From Oceanobacillus iheyensis HTE831 (GTDB taxonomy: Bacteria; Bacillota; Bacilli; Bacillales; Amphibacillaceae): DNA of 64,000 nt. The position numbers were made by a program, and so were the translations under genes. The stretch's first letter is position 1; each line of letters begins with the position of its first letter. Positions 17,783-26,678 of this stretch are shown here, one piece after another. The notes beneath the pieces are model-generated. The model made no database searches and was not told where the DNA came from. It was given only the letters and a program-made list of their open reading frames with translations. The stretch covers positions 3,512,501 through 3,576,500 of the forward strand of contig NC_004193.1 in assembly GCF_000011245.1 (NCBI RefSeq), written 5' to 3'.

Positions 17783-17851
17783 ACCAATTTTATAATAAGG
17801 CTTTTTAAAATTGTATAGAAAAAAGAAATACCCTCGCTTTGGTAATCAGGA

Positions 17852-18059
17852 TTCTATTCACCATATATTCACCGTTCCGCTTGGTTTTTGGTTAATAGAC
17901 GAGCTCTATTCACCAATTGTCTTGCATTTCTCTTCTTTTTTGGTCAATAGACAGGCTCTATTCACCAATTGTCTTGCATTTTTCTTCTTTTTTGGTCAAT
18001 AGACGAGCTCTATTCACCAATTAGCTGCCATTCTGCTTGGTTTTTGGTTTAGAGACAGG
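17852..18059. repeat. Four tandem copies of the 52-bp repeat, cluster 2
   Basis: Units begin at 17852, 17904, 17956 and 18008 and are each 52 bp. They share CTATTCACCAATT at the front and TTTTTTGGTCAATAGAC near the end with cluster 1, but the middles have diverged. The orientation is the same as in cluster 1, and the array again lies between convergent genes. Confidence 0.85.
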
Positions 18060-18089
18060 TTGTAATAAAATTTGATACGTTGAATCACC

Positions 18090-18235
18090 CCACCTAGCGA
18101 AAGAAAAACACGCAGACTCCTGTGACAACGCGCAGTATGAAGACCCCGCAGAAAAAAGCGACCTCCTTTTTTCGAGGAGGCTGAGGACAAAACCACGGAA
18201 AGCGCAGTGTTTTTCCGCAGCGCCTGCTTACATTT
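18090..18235. repeat. Degenerate GC-rich Bacillaceae-type intergenic repeat
   Basis: The segment holds GCAGACTCCTG, GAAGACCCCGCAG, CGAGGAGGCTGAGGA and a CCGCAGCG end in the order I know from dispersed repeats common in Bacillaceae genomes. The ends pair as GAAAAACAC (18103-18111) with GTGTTTTTC (18207-18215). It is more GC-rich than its surroundings and encodes nothing credible. Confidence 0.6.
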
Positions 18236-18260
18236 ACACTAAAGAAATACGCACTCAAAA

Positions 18261-19001
18261 TTACAATGTCGTAATAATTGGGCCATCTTCCGTTACAATA
18301 ATAGTATGTTCGTATTGAGCGACCGCGCTTTCCACCGTTAAGAAGGTCCAGCCGTCTTCTCCTTGATAGACTTGCTCTTCAAATGTTGAGATAAATGGCT
18401 CAAAGGCGATAACCATGCCATCTTTTAAAATCTCATTATCCCAACGAGAGAAGTAACTGAAAATATGATCTGGCGCTTCATGTATCGAGCGGCCAATTCC
18501 GTGTCCGGTAAGGTTCTTGATCACGGTTAAGCCATGTTTTTTTGCCACATTGTGTGCAGCTTTCCCAAGCGCACTTGTGCTCACACCTGGTTTTGCCTTC
18601 TCCAACCCAGCTTCGAATGCTTCTTTTACCACATCACATACTTTCTGTGACATTTCCTCCCCTTGCCCAGCTACAAAGGAAATTCCCGTATCTGCAAAAT
18701 AACCATTTTTCGACCCGGAAACATCTATGTTAACAATATCGCCTTCCTCAATTACCCGTTCGCCGGGAATCCCGTGCGCTACTTCTTCATTAATGCTAAT
18801 GCATGTATATCCTGGGAAATCATACTCTCCTTTTGGCGCCGATTGAGCTCCTGCTTGTGCAAACATCGTGCCTGCCATTTCATCAAGTTCTTTTGTAGTC
18901 ATTCCCGGTTTGGTAGAACGAACCAATTCATCCCGAATCGCTCCACAAATTTTACCTATTTCTTTTAATCCGTTGAAATCCGCTTCTGTCTTTGCAATCA
19001 T
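18261..19001 (-). CDS. map: Methionine aminopeptidase, type I
   Basis: This 246-residue cytosolic metalloenzyme removes the initiator Met from nascent proteins. The five metal ligands are visible: Asp in VNIDVSG (about 94), Asp in YFADTGISF (about 105), His in LTGHGIGRSIHE (about 168), Glu in IAFEPF and Glu in TVESAVAQYEHT. ATG follows TAGGTG. It stands alone rather than in the ribosomal-protein cluster, so it is probably a second MetAP similar to Bacillus subtilis YflG (MapB). That paralogy is inference. Confidence 0.92.
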   Translation of the reverse strand: MIAKTEADFNGLKEIGKICGAIRDELVRSTKPGMTTKELDEMAGTMFAQAGAQSAPKGEYDFPGYTCISINEEVAHGIPGERVIEEGDIVNIDVSGSKNGYFADTGISFVAGQGEEMSQKVCDVVKEAFEAGLEKAKPGVSTSALGKAAHNVAKKHGLTVIKNLTGHGIGRSIHEAPDHIFSYFSRWDNEILKDGMVIAFEPFISTFEEQVYQGEDGWTFLTVESAVAQYEHTIIVTEDGPIITTL

Positions 19002-19095
19002 CGTATATACACCTACTTTTTTACATATGTTATGTTCTTTGTGATATTTTGGAACCTATTCTAGTATAGAAGAAATACCTTTTTCTTCAACACAT

Positions 19096-19299
19096 TTAAT
19101 TCTCTTTCGTTTTGAATACCGTATACATCAGCGGTCCGGCAAAAAATAATCCCCCAACAGCTGACCCTAAGAATACAGCAGAATAGGACATTAATTCAAT
19201 TTCCCTTCCTAAAAAGTAATCAAGGATTATACGAAAAATCGTTATCGAAGCTGGAAGCACGAAGGCTGCACACAACATTATTTTTACACCTTTGGACAC
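19096..19299 (-). CDS. Small membrane protein, unknown
   Basis: This 67-residue protein starts at GTG 19299, preceded by GAAGGGGG. It is mostly hydrophobic, with segments at about 7-24 and 38-60. I recognise no family. It lies 38 bp downstream of the 55-codon gene at 19338-19505 on the same strand and is probably co-transcribed with it. Confidence 0.5.
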   Translation of the reverse strand: MSKGVKIMLCAAFVLPASITIFRIILDYFLGREIELMSYSAVFLGSAVGGLFFAGPLMYTVFKTKEN

Positions 19300-19337
19300 G
19301 TAATTACCCCCTTCATATACAATTGTAAAGCCGAAAC

Positions 19338-19505
19338 TTACTGCTCCCAAAGCGTAATTTGTTCTTCTTTATAATACATTTGCTGGGAACCGCCGAAACG
19401 AACCAAATATCTTTCACGCTTTTCATCAATGTACACCACCGTGCCCACTAGGGGCATATGCTTATCATCTACAGTCACCATATCACCAATATTGAATTTA
19501 TCCAT
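19338..19505 (-). CDS. Small conserved-looking protein, 55 residues
   Basis: The reading frame starts at ATG 19505 with GGAGCGG upstream and runs MDKFNIGDMVTVDDKHMPLV, then GTVVYIDEKRERYLVRFGG. This resembles a small SH3-like beta barrel (a GD-x-V turn, then repeated strands), as in YorP-like proteins. A role in binding nucleic acid or protein is possible but unproven. It is too short for many gene finders. Confidence 0.6.
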   Translation of the reverse strand: MDKFNIGDMVTVDDKHMPLVGTVVYIDEKRERYLVRFGGSQQMYYKEEQITLWEQ

Positions 19506-19732
19506 CGTATCCGCTCCATTCTTTGTTCCACCTTATTCTGTACAAACCCGTTCAAATTCATCACTTCTTCTTATTATACTAAACTTCTCCTCGTTTTTTA
19601 ATCCTGTTCACCCGGTTTTCTCTCAAACGATTTTTACAATACCAAACAAAAACAACAAAAATTAAAAATAAACAGAAAAAATGTTATACTTAAAGCAAAC
19701 GCAAATAAAGATAATGTAAGGGGGTATGTTTC

Positions 19733-20539
19733 TTGAAAACAGATAAGCAACAAGCATTAATCTCTTTATATGAAAGTAAGCACAATGAAAAAGAAAAAGT
19801 GAAATCGCATGAGCATGATACGTATCAATTGCTATATACGCTAAAAGGCACTGGTATCTGTACATTGAACCATCAAGAGTATGCAATTGCACAAGATAAT
19901 TTTATTATTATTCCACCTGAAACGGAACACTCCATAGCTGCATCATCAAAAATGACTGTTTTGGTGCTTGAATTTGAAGCAGATATTTTTCACTCAGATG
20001 TGAAAATGGAGCTAATTCCCGAGGTATTTCGATCTGCGCGTGTACAAAAACTCAGTACATTTGATAGCAGTGAGATACGGCAACTACTTCGTAAAATGCT
20101 CTATGAACAATCCTATGGAGATAATTTATGGGAAACGGGTATCAAAATATATATGGCAGAGCTATTTTTTATCATTGCTCGTTCTTTTCACGAACCTTCG
20201 CAAACGGATATTAATACATTACGTGTCGAACAGCTAAAACATTATATAGATACACGCTATTTTGACATAAAAAATGCAGAAGATATCGCAGATCGAATGG
20301 ACATGAGCAAACGTTACATACAAAGTATTTTCAAAGAATACTATAATAGCACGCCGATGCAATACTTGACCGAAGTACGACTTGGCTTAGTGAAACAGAT
20401 GCTAGTCGACACCGATAAAGATATTGTTTCCATCTGTTTTGAAGTTGGTTTCGAATCACTATCCACCTTTTACCGATTATTTAAGAACAACGTCGGTGTA
20501 CCGCCTAATATGTATCGACTTACGCAGAGAGAACGTTAG
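19733..20539 (+). CDS. AraC-family transcriptional regulator with cupin sensor domain
   Basis: The protein has 268 residues. An N-terminal cupin (about 20-100) is marked by HEHDTYQLLYTLKGTG and FIIIPPETEHSI. The C-terminal double helix-turn-helix spans about 165-265: AEDIADRMDMSKRYIQSIFK, then SICFEVGFESLSTFYRLFK with the canonical VGVPPNMYR end. The start is TTG 19733 after AAGGGGG. The gene lies 127 bp upstream of the first dehydrogenase gene and probably activates the block to 29532. The shared motif at 20580-20615 and 26461-26496 is its likely target. Confidence 0.92.
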   Translation: MKTDKQQALISLYESKHNEKEKVKSHEHDTYQLLYTLKGTGICTLNHQEYAIAQDNFIIIPPETEHSIAASSKMTVLVLEFEADIFHSDVKMELIPEVFRSARVQKLSTFDSSEIRQLLRKMLYEQSYGDNLWETGIKIYMAELFFIIARSFHEPSQTDINTLRVEQLKHYIDTRYFDIKNAEDIADRMDMSKRYIQSIFKEYYNSTPMQYLTEVRLGLVKQMLVDTDKDIVSICFEVGFESLSTFYRLFKNNVGVPPNMYRLTQRER

Positions 20540-20579
20540 GGTTTTGAAAGACTATGATTCTGTTTTTTAATTGTGTTCC

Positions 20580-20615
20580 GAAATTGAGAATTTGTTTCCC
20601 CTTCTAATAAGACAC
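20580..20615 (+). promoter_or_regulatory. Bipartite promoter motif, copy 1 (likely AraC-regulator target)
   Basis: GAAATTGAGA, exactly 15 bases, then TAATAAGACAC. The same two blocks with the same spacing occur at 26461-26496. TTGAGA and TAATAA could double as a promoter with a short 15-bp spacer that needs an activator. Confidence 0.6.
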
Positions 20616-20666
20616 TCTATGTGGTTATGTTTACACTTAACGTAATCAGTTTTAGGAGGGAATTAC

Positions 20667-21818
20667 ATGACTACAAAAAAGATAGGAATCATTATGAACG
20701 GTGTTACGGGACGTATGGGAACGAGACAACATTTAATCCGTTCCATTGTTGCTATAAGAGAACAAGGTGGCGTACAGCTGGATAATGGAGATTATCTCAT
20801 GCCTGATCCGATTCTTGTTGGTCGTAATGAGAACAAATTGAAAGCGCTTGCCAACGAGCATTCCATTGAGCGATGGACGACGAATTTAGAAGAGGCATTA
20901 GCAGATGAATCTAACATCATTTACTTTGATTCACAAACTACTTCCCGTCGTGAAAAAGCCATTCAACAAGCAATAGAGGCAAATAAACATATTTACTGTG
21001 AAAAACCAACTTCAACGTCACTAGAAGGTTCATTGAGACTAGCGAAACTTGCAAAAGATGCCGGCATCAAAAATGGTGTGGTTCAAGATAAATTATTTTT
21101 ACCAGGCGTGATGAAGCTAAAACGATTAATCGATGCTGGATTCTTTGGAGAAATTTTGTCTGTTCGTATGGAATTTGGCTATTGGGTTTTTGAAGGTGAT
21201 TGGCAGGAATGTCAGCGTCCATCTTGGAATTATAAAAAAGAAGAAGGCGGCGGCATCATCGTGGATATGTTCCCGCACTGGCGTTATGTGTTAGACCATT
21301 TATTCGGTTCGGTGCAAGCACTTTCTACTGTGGCAACTACACATATTACCAAACGTGTGGATGAAGACGGCAATACGTACGAAGCTACTGCTGATGACGC
21401 TGCATACGCAACCTTTGAATTGGAAAATGGTGTAATAGCAAGTGTCAATTCATCTTGGGCGGTGCGTGTAGATCGTGATGATTTATTGACTATACAAATA
21501 GACGGCACGGAAGCAAGTGCGGTAGCTGGTTTACGTGATTGTAAAACACAGCATCGAGTCAACACACCAAAACCAGTATGGAATCCGGACCTTCAAAACA
21601 CGATTGATTTCCAAGATCAATGGGATGAAGTACCAGATAACCAATTGTTTGAGAATGCCTTTAAAATCCAGTGGGAAATGTTCTTAAAACATGTTGTGCA
21701 GGATGACGCTTTCCCGTGGGATTTATTAGAAGGTGCAAAAGGTACTCAGCTAGCAGACTTGGGCTTACAATCTTCACAAGAACGTCGTTGGCTCGACGTA
21801 CCAAGCTTGGATGTCTAA
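20667..21818 (+). CDS. Gfo/Idh/MocA-family dehydrogenase
   Basis: The protein has 383 residues. The N-terminal Rossmann domain starts IGIIMNGVTGRMGTR, carries the family EKP motif (IYCEKPTSTS, about 110-119), and continues into the C-terminal alpha/beta dimer and substrate domain with GGGIIVDMFPHWRYVLDH (about 193-210), which holds the usual Asp and His. It should oxidise a hydroxyl of a sugar or sugar acid to a ketone using NAD(P). ATG follows AGGAGGG. It heads an operon with the DUF993 and TIM-barrel genes; 14 bp separate it from the next. Confidence 0.9.
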   Translation: MTTKKIGIIMNGVTGRMGTRQHLIRSIVAIREQGGVQLDNGDYLMPDPILVGRNENKLKALANEHSIERWTTNLEEALADESNIIYFDSQTTSRREKAIQQAIEANKHIYCEKPTSTSLEGSLRLAKLAKDAGIKNGVVQDKLFLPGVMKLKRLIDAGFFGEILSVRMEFGYWVFEGDWQECQRPSWNYKKEEGGGIIVDMFPHWRYVLDHLFGSVQALSTVATTHITKRVDEDGNTYEATADDAAYATFELENGVIASVNSSWAVRVDRDDLLTIQIDGTEASAVAGLRDCKTQHRVNTPKPVWNPDLQNTIDFQDQWDEVPDNQLFENAFKIQWEMFLKHVVQDDAFPWDLLEGAKGTQLADLGLQSSQERRWLDVPSLDV

Positions 21819-21832
21819 AGGAGGCCGTCACG

Positions 21833-23011
21833 ATGAATATTTATTTACCTCATTCAGATGGAACAACGTATCTATATGAATTAGTAAATCGGGAACCTTT
21901 ACCAAAACCAGAGAAAAGCTCCTTCCATTCACGGGTTGCCTATTCAGCTGCGCATGTCGTAGCTGATCCATTTGCCAGCAATGATCCATTACAGGAACCT
22001 GCGATAGATTGGGAGCTTACGATGCAATATCGCCATTACCTTTGGTCCCTCGGCATGTCTGTTGCAGAGGCAATGGATACGGCACAACGCGGCATGGGGC
22101 TTCACTGGGAACATGCGAAAGAACTAATTACCCGCTCGGTAAAAGAGGCAAAAAGCGTTGGTGGAAATATCGCAAGCGGCGCTGGAACGGACCATCTGAC
22201 TCCTAGTCCAGATGTACGTGTAGAAGATGTCATTCATGCCTATGAAGAACAGGTAGCCTTTGTAGAAGGAGCAGGCAGTAAAGTAATTCTCATGGCCAGT
22301 CGTGCGCTCGCCGCTTGTGCCACTTCTGCGTCGGATTACGAATATGTATATAACCGTATTCTAAGTCAGGTGTCCCAACCAGTGATTTTACATTGGTTAG
22401 GAGATATGTTCGACCCTCAGTTAGCAGGGTATTGGGGCCATGAGAACTTGGACGACGCTATGGACGTCTGCCTCCGTATCATCCATGCACATGCCGATAA
22501 GATTGAAGGCATTAAACTGTCCTTATTAGATGACCAAAAAGAGATTACGATGCGTAGAAGATTACCAGAAAATGTGCGGATGTACACGGGGGATGACTTT
22601 AACTATACACCGCTTATTGAGGGAGATAGCCAAGGTTACAGCGATGCTTTACTTGGAATTTTTGATGCGATTGCTCCGGCAGCTTCCTCTGCGTTTCAAG
22701 CTTTAGACCAAGGAGATCTAGAAACCTATCGCGAACGATTAGATAAAACGACGCCACTCGCCCGTCATATCTTTCAGAAACCGACATTTGCATACAAAAC
22801 AGGGATTGTTTTCCTTGCTTATTTAAATGGTCATCAGCCTCATTTTCGAATGATTGCAGGAGCAGAAAGCGCACGTTCTATTCTCCACTTCACGAAACTG
22901 TTTGAACTGGCAGATCAAGCGAATGTGCTCACCGATCCAGAGCTGGCCATTGCACGCATGCAGCCAATACTAGAACTAGCTGGAATAAAGCAATTGGAGG
23001 TGAAAAAATAA
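21833..23011 (+). CDS. DUF993-family, dihydrodipicolinate-synthase-like protein
   Basis: The protein has 392 residues from ATG 21833 (AAAGGAGG upstream). Family landmarks include the N-terminal SRVAYSAAHVVADPFA, GAGTDHLTP near 115-123 and PVILHWLGDMFDPQLAGYWG near 180-199. The C-terminal half contains IEGIKLSLLD, where a Lys sits at the place expected for a Schiff-base Lys in this TIM-barrel superfamily, and then YTGDDFNY. A retro-aldol or aldol cleavage of a keto-sugar made by the adjacent dehydrogenases is a reasonable guess, not shown. Its stop overlaps the next start (TAATG). Confidence 0.8.
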   Translation: MNIYLPHSDGTTYLYELVNREPLPKPEKSSFHSRVAYSAAHVVADPFASNDPLQEPAIDWELTMQYRHYLWSLGMSVAEAMDTAQRGMGLHWEHAKELITRSVKEAKSVGGNIASGAGTDHLTPSPDVRVEDVIHAYEEQVAFVEGAGSKVILMASRALAACATSASDYEYVYNRILSQVSQPVILHWLGDMFDPQLAGYWGHENLDDAMDVCLRIIHAHADKIEGIKLSLLDDQKEITMRRRLPENVRMYTGDDFNYTPLIEGDSQGYSDALLGIFDAIAPAASSAFQALDQGDLETYRERLDKTTPLARHIFQKPTFAYKTGIVFLAYLNGHQPHFRMIAGAESARSILHFTKLFELADQANVLTDPELAIARMQPILELAGIKQLEVKK

Positions 23012-23832
23012 TGGAAACAAAACTAGATTTACAGCGATTGAGTCTCAATCAAATCACTACGGAAAATTGGTCATTGGAAGAAGCCATCAATGGCTGCGTC
23101 GATCATGAAATACCTGTAATATCCGTTTGGCGCCATAAAATTGCAGAAGTAGGATTGAAAGAAGCGAAAAAAATGATTGCTGCATCCGGTTTGAATGTTT
23201 CCAGTGTTTGCCGAGGCGGGATGTTTCCTGCGCTTACTTCAGCAGAGCGGAACGAACGAATAGAGGATAATAAAGTAGCAATTGAAGAAGCAGCCGAACT
23301 AGGGACAGATGTACTTGTACTTGTCTGTGGCCCATCGCCGCATAAAGATATTGCAGAAGGCCGGAAATGGGTGCAAGAAGGGATCGAGAAAATCATTCCA
23401 TTCGCAGAGCAACATAATGTGAAATTAGGGATTGAACCACTCCATCCGATGTTTGCTGCCGATCGTTCTGTCATTACTACGTTAGGGGAGGCAAACACGC
23501 TTCAACGATCATTAGGTTCTTCACAAGTCGGTGTTGTGATCGATGCCTTTCATGTGTGGTGGGATCCGTTCCTATATCAAGAAATAGATAAAGCTAAAGG
23601 AACGATTCTCGGCTACCATGTTTCCGATTGGAAAGTGCCGCTTCCCGATTTATTTAAAGGCCGATCGATGATGGGGGATGGTGTCATTGATTTACCACGA
23701 ATTCGCCAGGCCGTAGAAAAGAACGGTTACGACGGACCAATCGAAGTGGAGATCATTAACCAAGCTATCTGGGATATGCCCGGAGATGAAAGTCTAGAGC
23801 TCATCAAAGAGCGCTTCTTAACTACGGTATAA
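23011..23832 (+). CDS. Sugar phosphate isomerase/epimerase (xylose-isomerase-like TIM barrel)
   Basis: The protein has 273 residues. The metal-binding positions of the AP_endonuc_2 fold are visible: Glu in GIEPLHPM (about 147), Asp in VVIDAFHVWWDP (about 180), His in GYHVSDW (about 205) and Glu near the end in PIEVEI. GDGVIDLPRIR is also typical. Such proteins isomerise or epimerise keto-sugars such as inosose. Its gene overlaps DUF993 by one base, so the two are translated together. The 254-bp gap after it has a weak GTGAGAC/GTCTCAC inverted repeat and no gene. Confidence 0.87.
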   Translation: METKLDLQRLSLNQITTENWSLEEAINGCVDHEIPVISVWRHKIAEVGLKEAKKMIAASGLNVSSVCRGGMFPALTSAERNERIEDNKVAIEEAAELGTDVLVLVCGPSPHKDIAEGRKWVQEGIEKIIPFAEQHNVKLGIEPLHPMFAADRSVITTLGEANTLQRSLGSSQVGVVIDAFHVWWDPFLYQEIDKAKGTILGYHVSDWKVPLPDLFKGRSMMGDGVIDLPRIRQAVEKNGYDGPIEVEIINQAIWDMPGDESLELIKERFLTTV

Positions 23833-24086
23833 CAGGGATTTCACTGCCCGTAACTTACAGCATGAAACAGCAGGTAAGAGTTTGAAAACTTTTTTTAGAA
23901 ATATACTTGTACTTACCTTAAAGCGGCTGGTGAGACTGCGGTTTGCTCATGCATTCAGGGTCTCACTTATGCCTCACTCACGCGGAAAGTCTTCGTATAT
24001 TTCTTACGCTTAGGCTAGCTTCCACATTACGAAACTTGTTAGATACCCAACATTCTTTCCCATTTCTAAAAGGAGGGGTACATACA

Positions 24087-25178
24087 ATGAAGTCAACATA
24101 TCATACTGAATTTGAACCAATCTATCATAAGGAAAAACCCGTTGAACCGAATACGCTATTTATCGCTGCTTGCGGATTGGAGCATGGCCATATTTATAAT
24201 ATGTGCAAAGGGATGAAACAAGCAGGAGCAGTGATTCGCTGGGTATGGGATAACGATCCTGATAAAATAGCAGCTTTTCAACAGCAATTTCCCGAAGCAA
24301 AAGCCGCTTCTTCTTTAAACGAAATCTTACACGATCAGGCAATTCAAATGGTCGCCTGTGCTGCCATCCCTTCTGAACGTGGTGACATTGGTTTATGCGT
24401 ACTTGAGGCAGGAAAGCATTTCTTTTCAGCGAAAACTCCGTTTACAACGCTGGAACAACTGCAGGCAGCGAGAGAAAAGGTGAACGATACTGGCCTCACA
24501 TGGGCTGTGTTTTATAGTGAACGATTGCAAGTGGAATGCAGTGGTTTTGCGGAGCAATTATTAGAACAAGGCGCCATAGGTGATGTCATTCAGGTGCTTG
24601 GCTTAGGGCCCCATCGTTTACATATATCAAACAGACCAGCATGGTTCTTCAAAAAGGCATATTATGGAGGAATCATCAGTGATATCGGCAGTCATCAAAT
24701 TGAACAATTTCTCTGGTTCACCCATGCCAATGACGCAACGATACAAAGCAGCAACGCTCGAAATTTTGCCCATCCAGAGCATCCCGAATTTGAAGATTAT
24801 GGTGATGTCCATTTAATCGGGGATAATGGTGCCATGCATTATTTCCGTGTCGACTGGTTCACACCAGATGGATTACGTAATTGGGGAGATGGACGTACGA
24901 CGATCTTAGGCACAGACGGTTATATTGAATTACGAAAATATGTCGACATTGCCAATAACTCAGATGGCGAGCGTTTATATTTAGTCAATCATGGTGGGGA
25001 AAGGATGTACGACGTCAAAGGAAAAATTGGTTATCCCTACTTTTATCGGTTGGCACATGACATTCTAGACAACACGTCGACCGCAATGCCGCAGGAACAT
25101 GCATTTAAAGCAGCAGAGCTATGCCTGTTAGCACAACAGCATGCAGATACTCAGAAGAAAGAAGGTGGCATTCGTTGA
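24087..25178 (+). CDS. Gfo/Idh/MocA-family oxidoreductase with altered EKP motif
   Basis: The protein has 363 residues from ATG 24087 behind AAAGGAGGGG; longer in-frame starts lack such a site. The Rossmann half carries FIAACGLEHGHIYNM. The usual EKP is replaced by SAKTPF, which keeps only the Lys. The substrate domain has GGIISDIGSHQIEQFLWF. The dinucleotide loop also departs from GxGxxG. It is probably a dehydrogenase or related oxidoreductase acting on a sugar acid in the same pathway, but cofactor use is less sure than for its neighbours. It overlaps the next gene by 4 bp. Confidence 0.82.
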   Translation: MKSTYHTEFEPIYHKEKPVEPNTLFIAACGLEHGHIYNMCKGMKQAGAVIRWVWDNDPDKIAAFQQQFPEAKAASSLNEILHDQAIQMVACAAIPSERGDIGLCVLEAGKHFFSAKTPFTTLEQLQAAREKVNDTGLTWAVFYSERLQVECSGFAEQLLEQGAIGDVIQVLGLGPHRLHISNRPAWFFKKAYYGGIISDIGSHQIEQFLWFTHANDATIQSSNARNFAHPEHPEFEDYGDVHLIGDNGAMHYFRVDWFTPDGLRNWGDGRTTILGTDGYIELRKYVDIANNSDGERLYLVNHGGERMYDVKGKIGYPYFYRLAHDILDNTSTAMPQEHAFKAAELCLLAQQHADTQKKEGGIR

Positions 25179-26368
25179 GAAAAACATGTGATATCGTCTT
25201 AGTCGGTATCGCCGGTTATGGCGAAATTTACTTACGTGCATTAGAAGAAAGAGGCTACCTGACTTGGATTCAAGGTGTCGTAGATATACATCCTGAACGC
25301 AGTACCTATTACTCCAAACTAGAAGCATTAAAAATTCCTTGTTATGCATCGCTTGATGAATTTTACCAGCATGCTTCTGCGGACTTAGCAATTATTTCTA
25401 GTCCCATCCATTTACATGCTCGTCAATCGATTACCGCAATGGAAAATGGCAGTCATGTTCTTTGTGAGAAACCAATTGCTGGGTCATTGGCAGAAGCAAA
25501 TCAAATGCGCGAAACCAGAGATAAAACCGGACATTTTTTAGCTGTCGGGTTTAATTGGTCGTTCAGCACGGCTGTACAGCAATTAAAAAAGGACTTCCAA
25601 GAAGGACAATTTGGAAAGCCATTGCGTGGTAAAAGTCTTGTGCTTTGGCCTCGAAACAAACAATATTTCCAGCGCTCCAATTGGGCAGGCAAACGTCTCG
25701 GTCCAAATGGGGAAGCTATATACGATAGCATCGCTAATAACGCAGCATCGCACTTCCTTCACCACCTCCTTTATGTATTAGGAAATACAACGGAACAAAG
25801 CGCAAAAATAAAGCAATTAGAAGTAGAGCTATACAAAGCAAATCCCATCGAAACCTTTGATACATGTGCGCTGCGAGCGACCACAAAACAGTCTGTAGAG
25901 TTAGTATATCTCGTTTCTCATGCCGTCGATTCTACGATGGGCCCAGACGTTACTTTAGAATGCGAACACGCCACGATTACCTATGAAGCAGATGGCAATA
26001 TGCACGCCGTGTTTAAAGATGGAACAACGAAAAGCTACGGCGATCCAGAGGCTGCACATTCTCAAAAGTTAGATGTGTGTATTCAAGCAGTGTTACACGA
26101 AGAAACCTCCATCCCATGTAGTATAGAAGCTGCATATTCACATTTGCTTAGTATTGAATACATACATCGCTCGATTCCAACGGTGCCACATTTCCCTTCA
26201 AAAATGATAAAGCATGATGCTCAAACACAACGAACATATGTGCATCAATTAGAAGAAAACTTTTTATCTTGTTACGGAGCATATAAGCTGCCGAGTGAAA
26301 TGAACATCCCTTGGGCGCACCAACCCATAACAATCCAAATTCCCGAAAATAGCTACCCATACGAATAG
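25175..26368 (+). CDS. Gfo/Idh/MocA-family dehydrogenase
   Basis: The protein has 397 residues from TTG 25175, inside the stop of the preceding gene. N-terminal VLVGIAGYGEIYLRAL is the dinucleotide loop and LCEKPIAGS is the EKP motif (near 110). The C-terminal half has ANNAASHFLHHLLYVLG, giving the conserved His pair. It is the third dehydrogenase in this locus and the last gene before a terminator. Three related oxidoreductases in one operon suggest successive oxidation and reduction at different carbons of one substrate. Confidence 0.88.
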   Translation: MRKTCDIVLVGIAGYGEIYLRALEERGYLTWIQGVVDIHPERSTYYSKLEALKIPCYASLDEFYQHASADLAIISSPIHLHARQSITAMENGSHVLCEKPIAGSLAEANQMRETRDKTGHFLAVGFNWSFSTAVQQLKKDFQEGQFGKPLRGKSLVLWPRNKQYFQRSNWAGKRLGPNGEAIYDSIANNAASHFLHHLLYVLGNTTEQSAKIKQLEVELYKANPIETFDTCALRATTKQSVELVYLVSHAVDSTMGPDVTLECEHATITYEADGNMHAVFKDGTTKSYGDPEAAHSQKLDVCIQAVLHEETSIPCSIEAAYSHLLSIEYIHRSIPTVPHFPSKMIKHDAQTQRTYVHQLEENFLSCYGAYKLPSEMNIPWAHQPITIQIPENSYPYE

Positions 26369-26382
26369 AAACAACAAGATTG

Positions 26383-26426
26383 AAAATGTCCGGACTACAG
26401 ATAACAAGCTGTTCGGACATTTTTTC
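26383..26426 (+). terminator. Rho-independent terminator after the dehydrogenase operon
   Basis: TGTCCGGA pairs with TCGGACA around a loop of about 18 bases and is followed by six T. It separates the enzyme genes from the TRAP transporter genes. Confidence 0.75.
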
Positions 26427-26460
26427 CAACCTAGTCTCGCTTATTTCTGTTTTTCTTTCT

Positions 26461-26496
26461 GAAATTGAGATAGTAATTCTTATATTAATAAGACAC
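26461..26496 (+). promoter_or_regulatory. Bipartite promoter motif, copy 2 (upstream of the TRAP transporter)
   Basis: GAAATTGAGA, 15 bases, then TAATAAGACAC: both blocks are identical to 20580-20615, while the 15-base spacer differs. This indicates joint control of transporter and enzymes. Confidence 0.6.
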
Positions 26497-26512
26497 CCTT
26501 TTTGAAAGCGCT

Positions 26513-26526
26513 TAAAATATAATTAT
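26513..26526. promoter_or_regulatory. Possible cre (CcpA) site
   Basis: TGAAAGCGCTTAAA matches the catabolite-responsive element except near its 3' end. It lies just downstream of the bipartite motif, where CcpA binding would repress the TRAP transporter genes when preferred sugars are present. Confidence 0.5.
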
Positions 26527-26678
26527 CTGAAAATATTTTATTTATTCGCGATGTAATGAGACTTCCAATGAGTTCCCCAATGGATAGCAATATTTAACCA
26601 AGGTAGGAGCCCTGTCTACTATACGTTCTTAGGTCGTCAACTCATCGTGATTAAAACAATGATGGAAGGAGTTTGTAC

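Noticed and set aside
17811-18002. 63-codon ORF over repeat cluster 2
   Set aside because: It is made almost entirely of the 52-bp repeats and has no start signal.
23930-23966. Terminator after the first TIM-barrel gene
   Set aside because: GTGAGAC/GTCTCAC gives only a 7-bp stem with a long loop and no T run.
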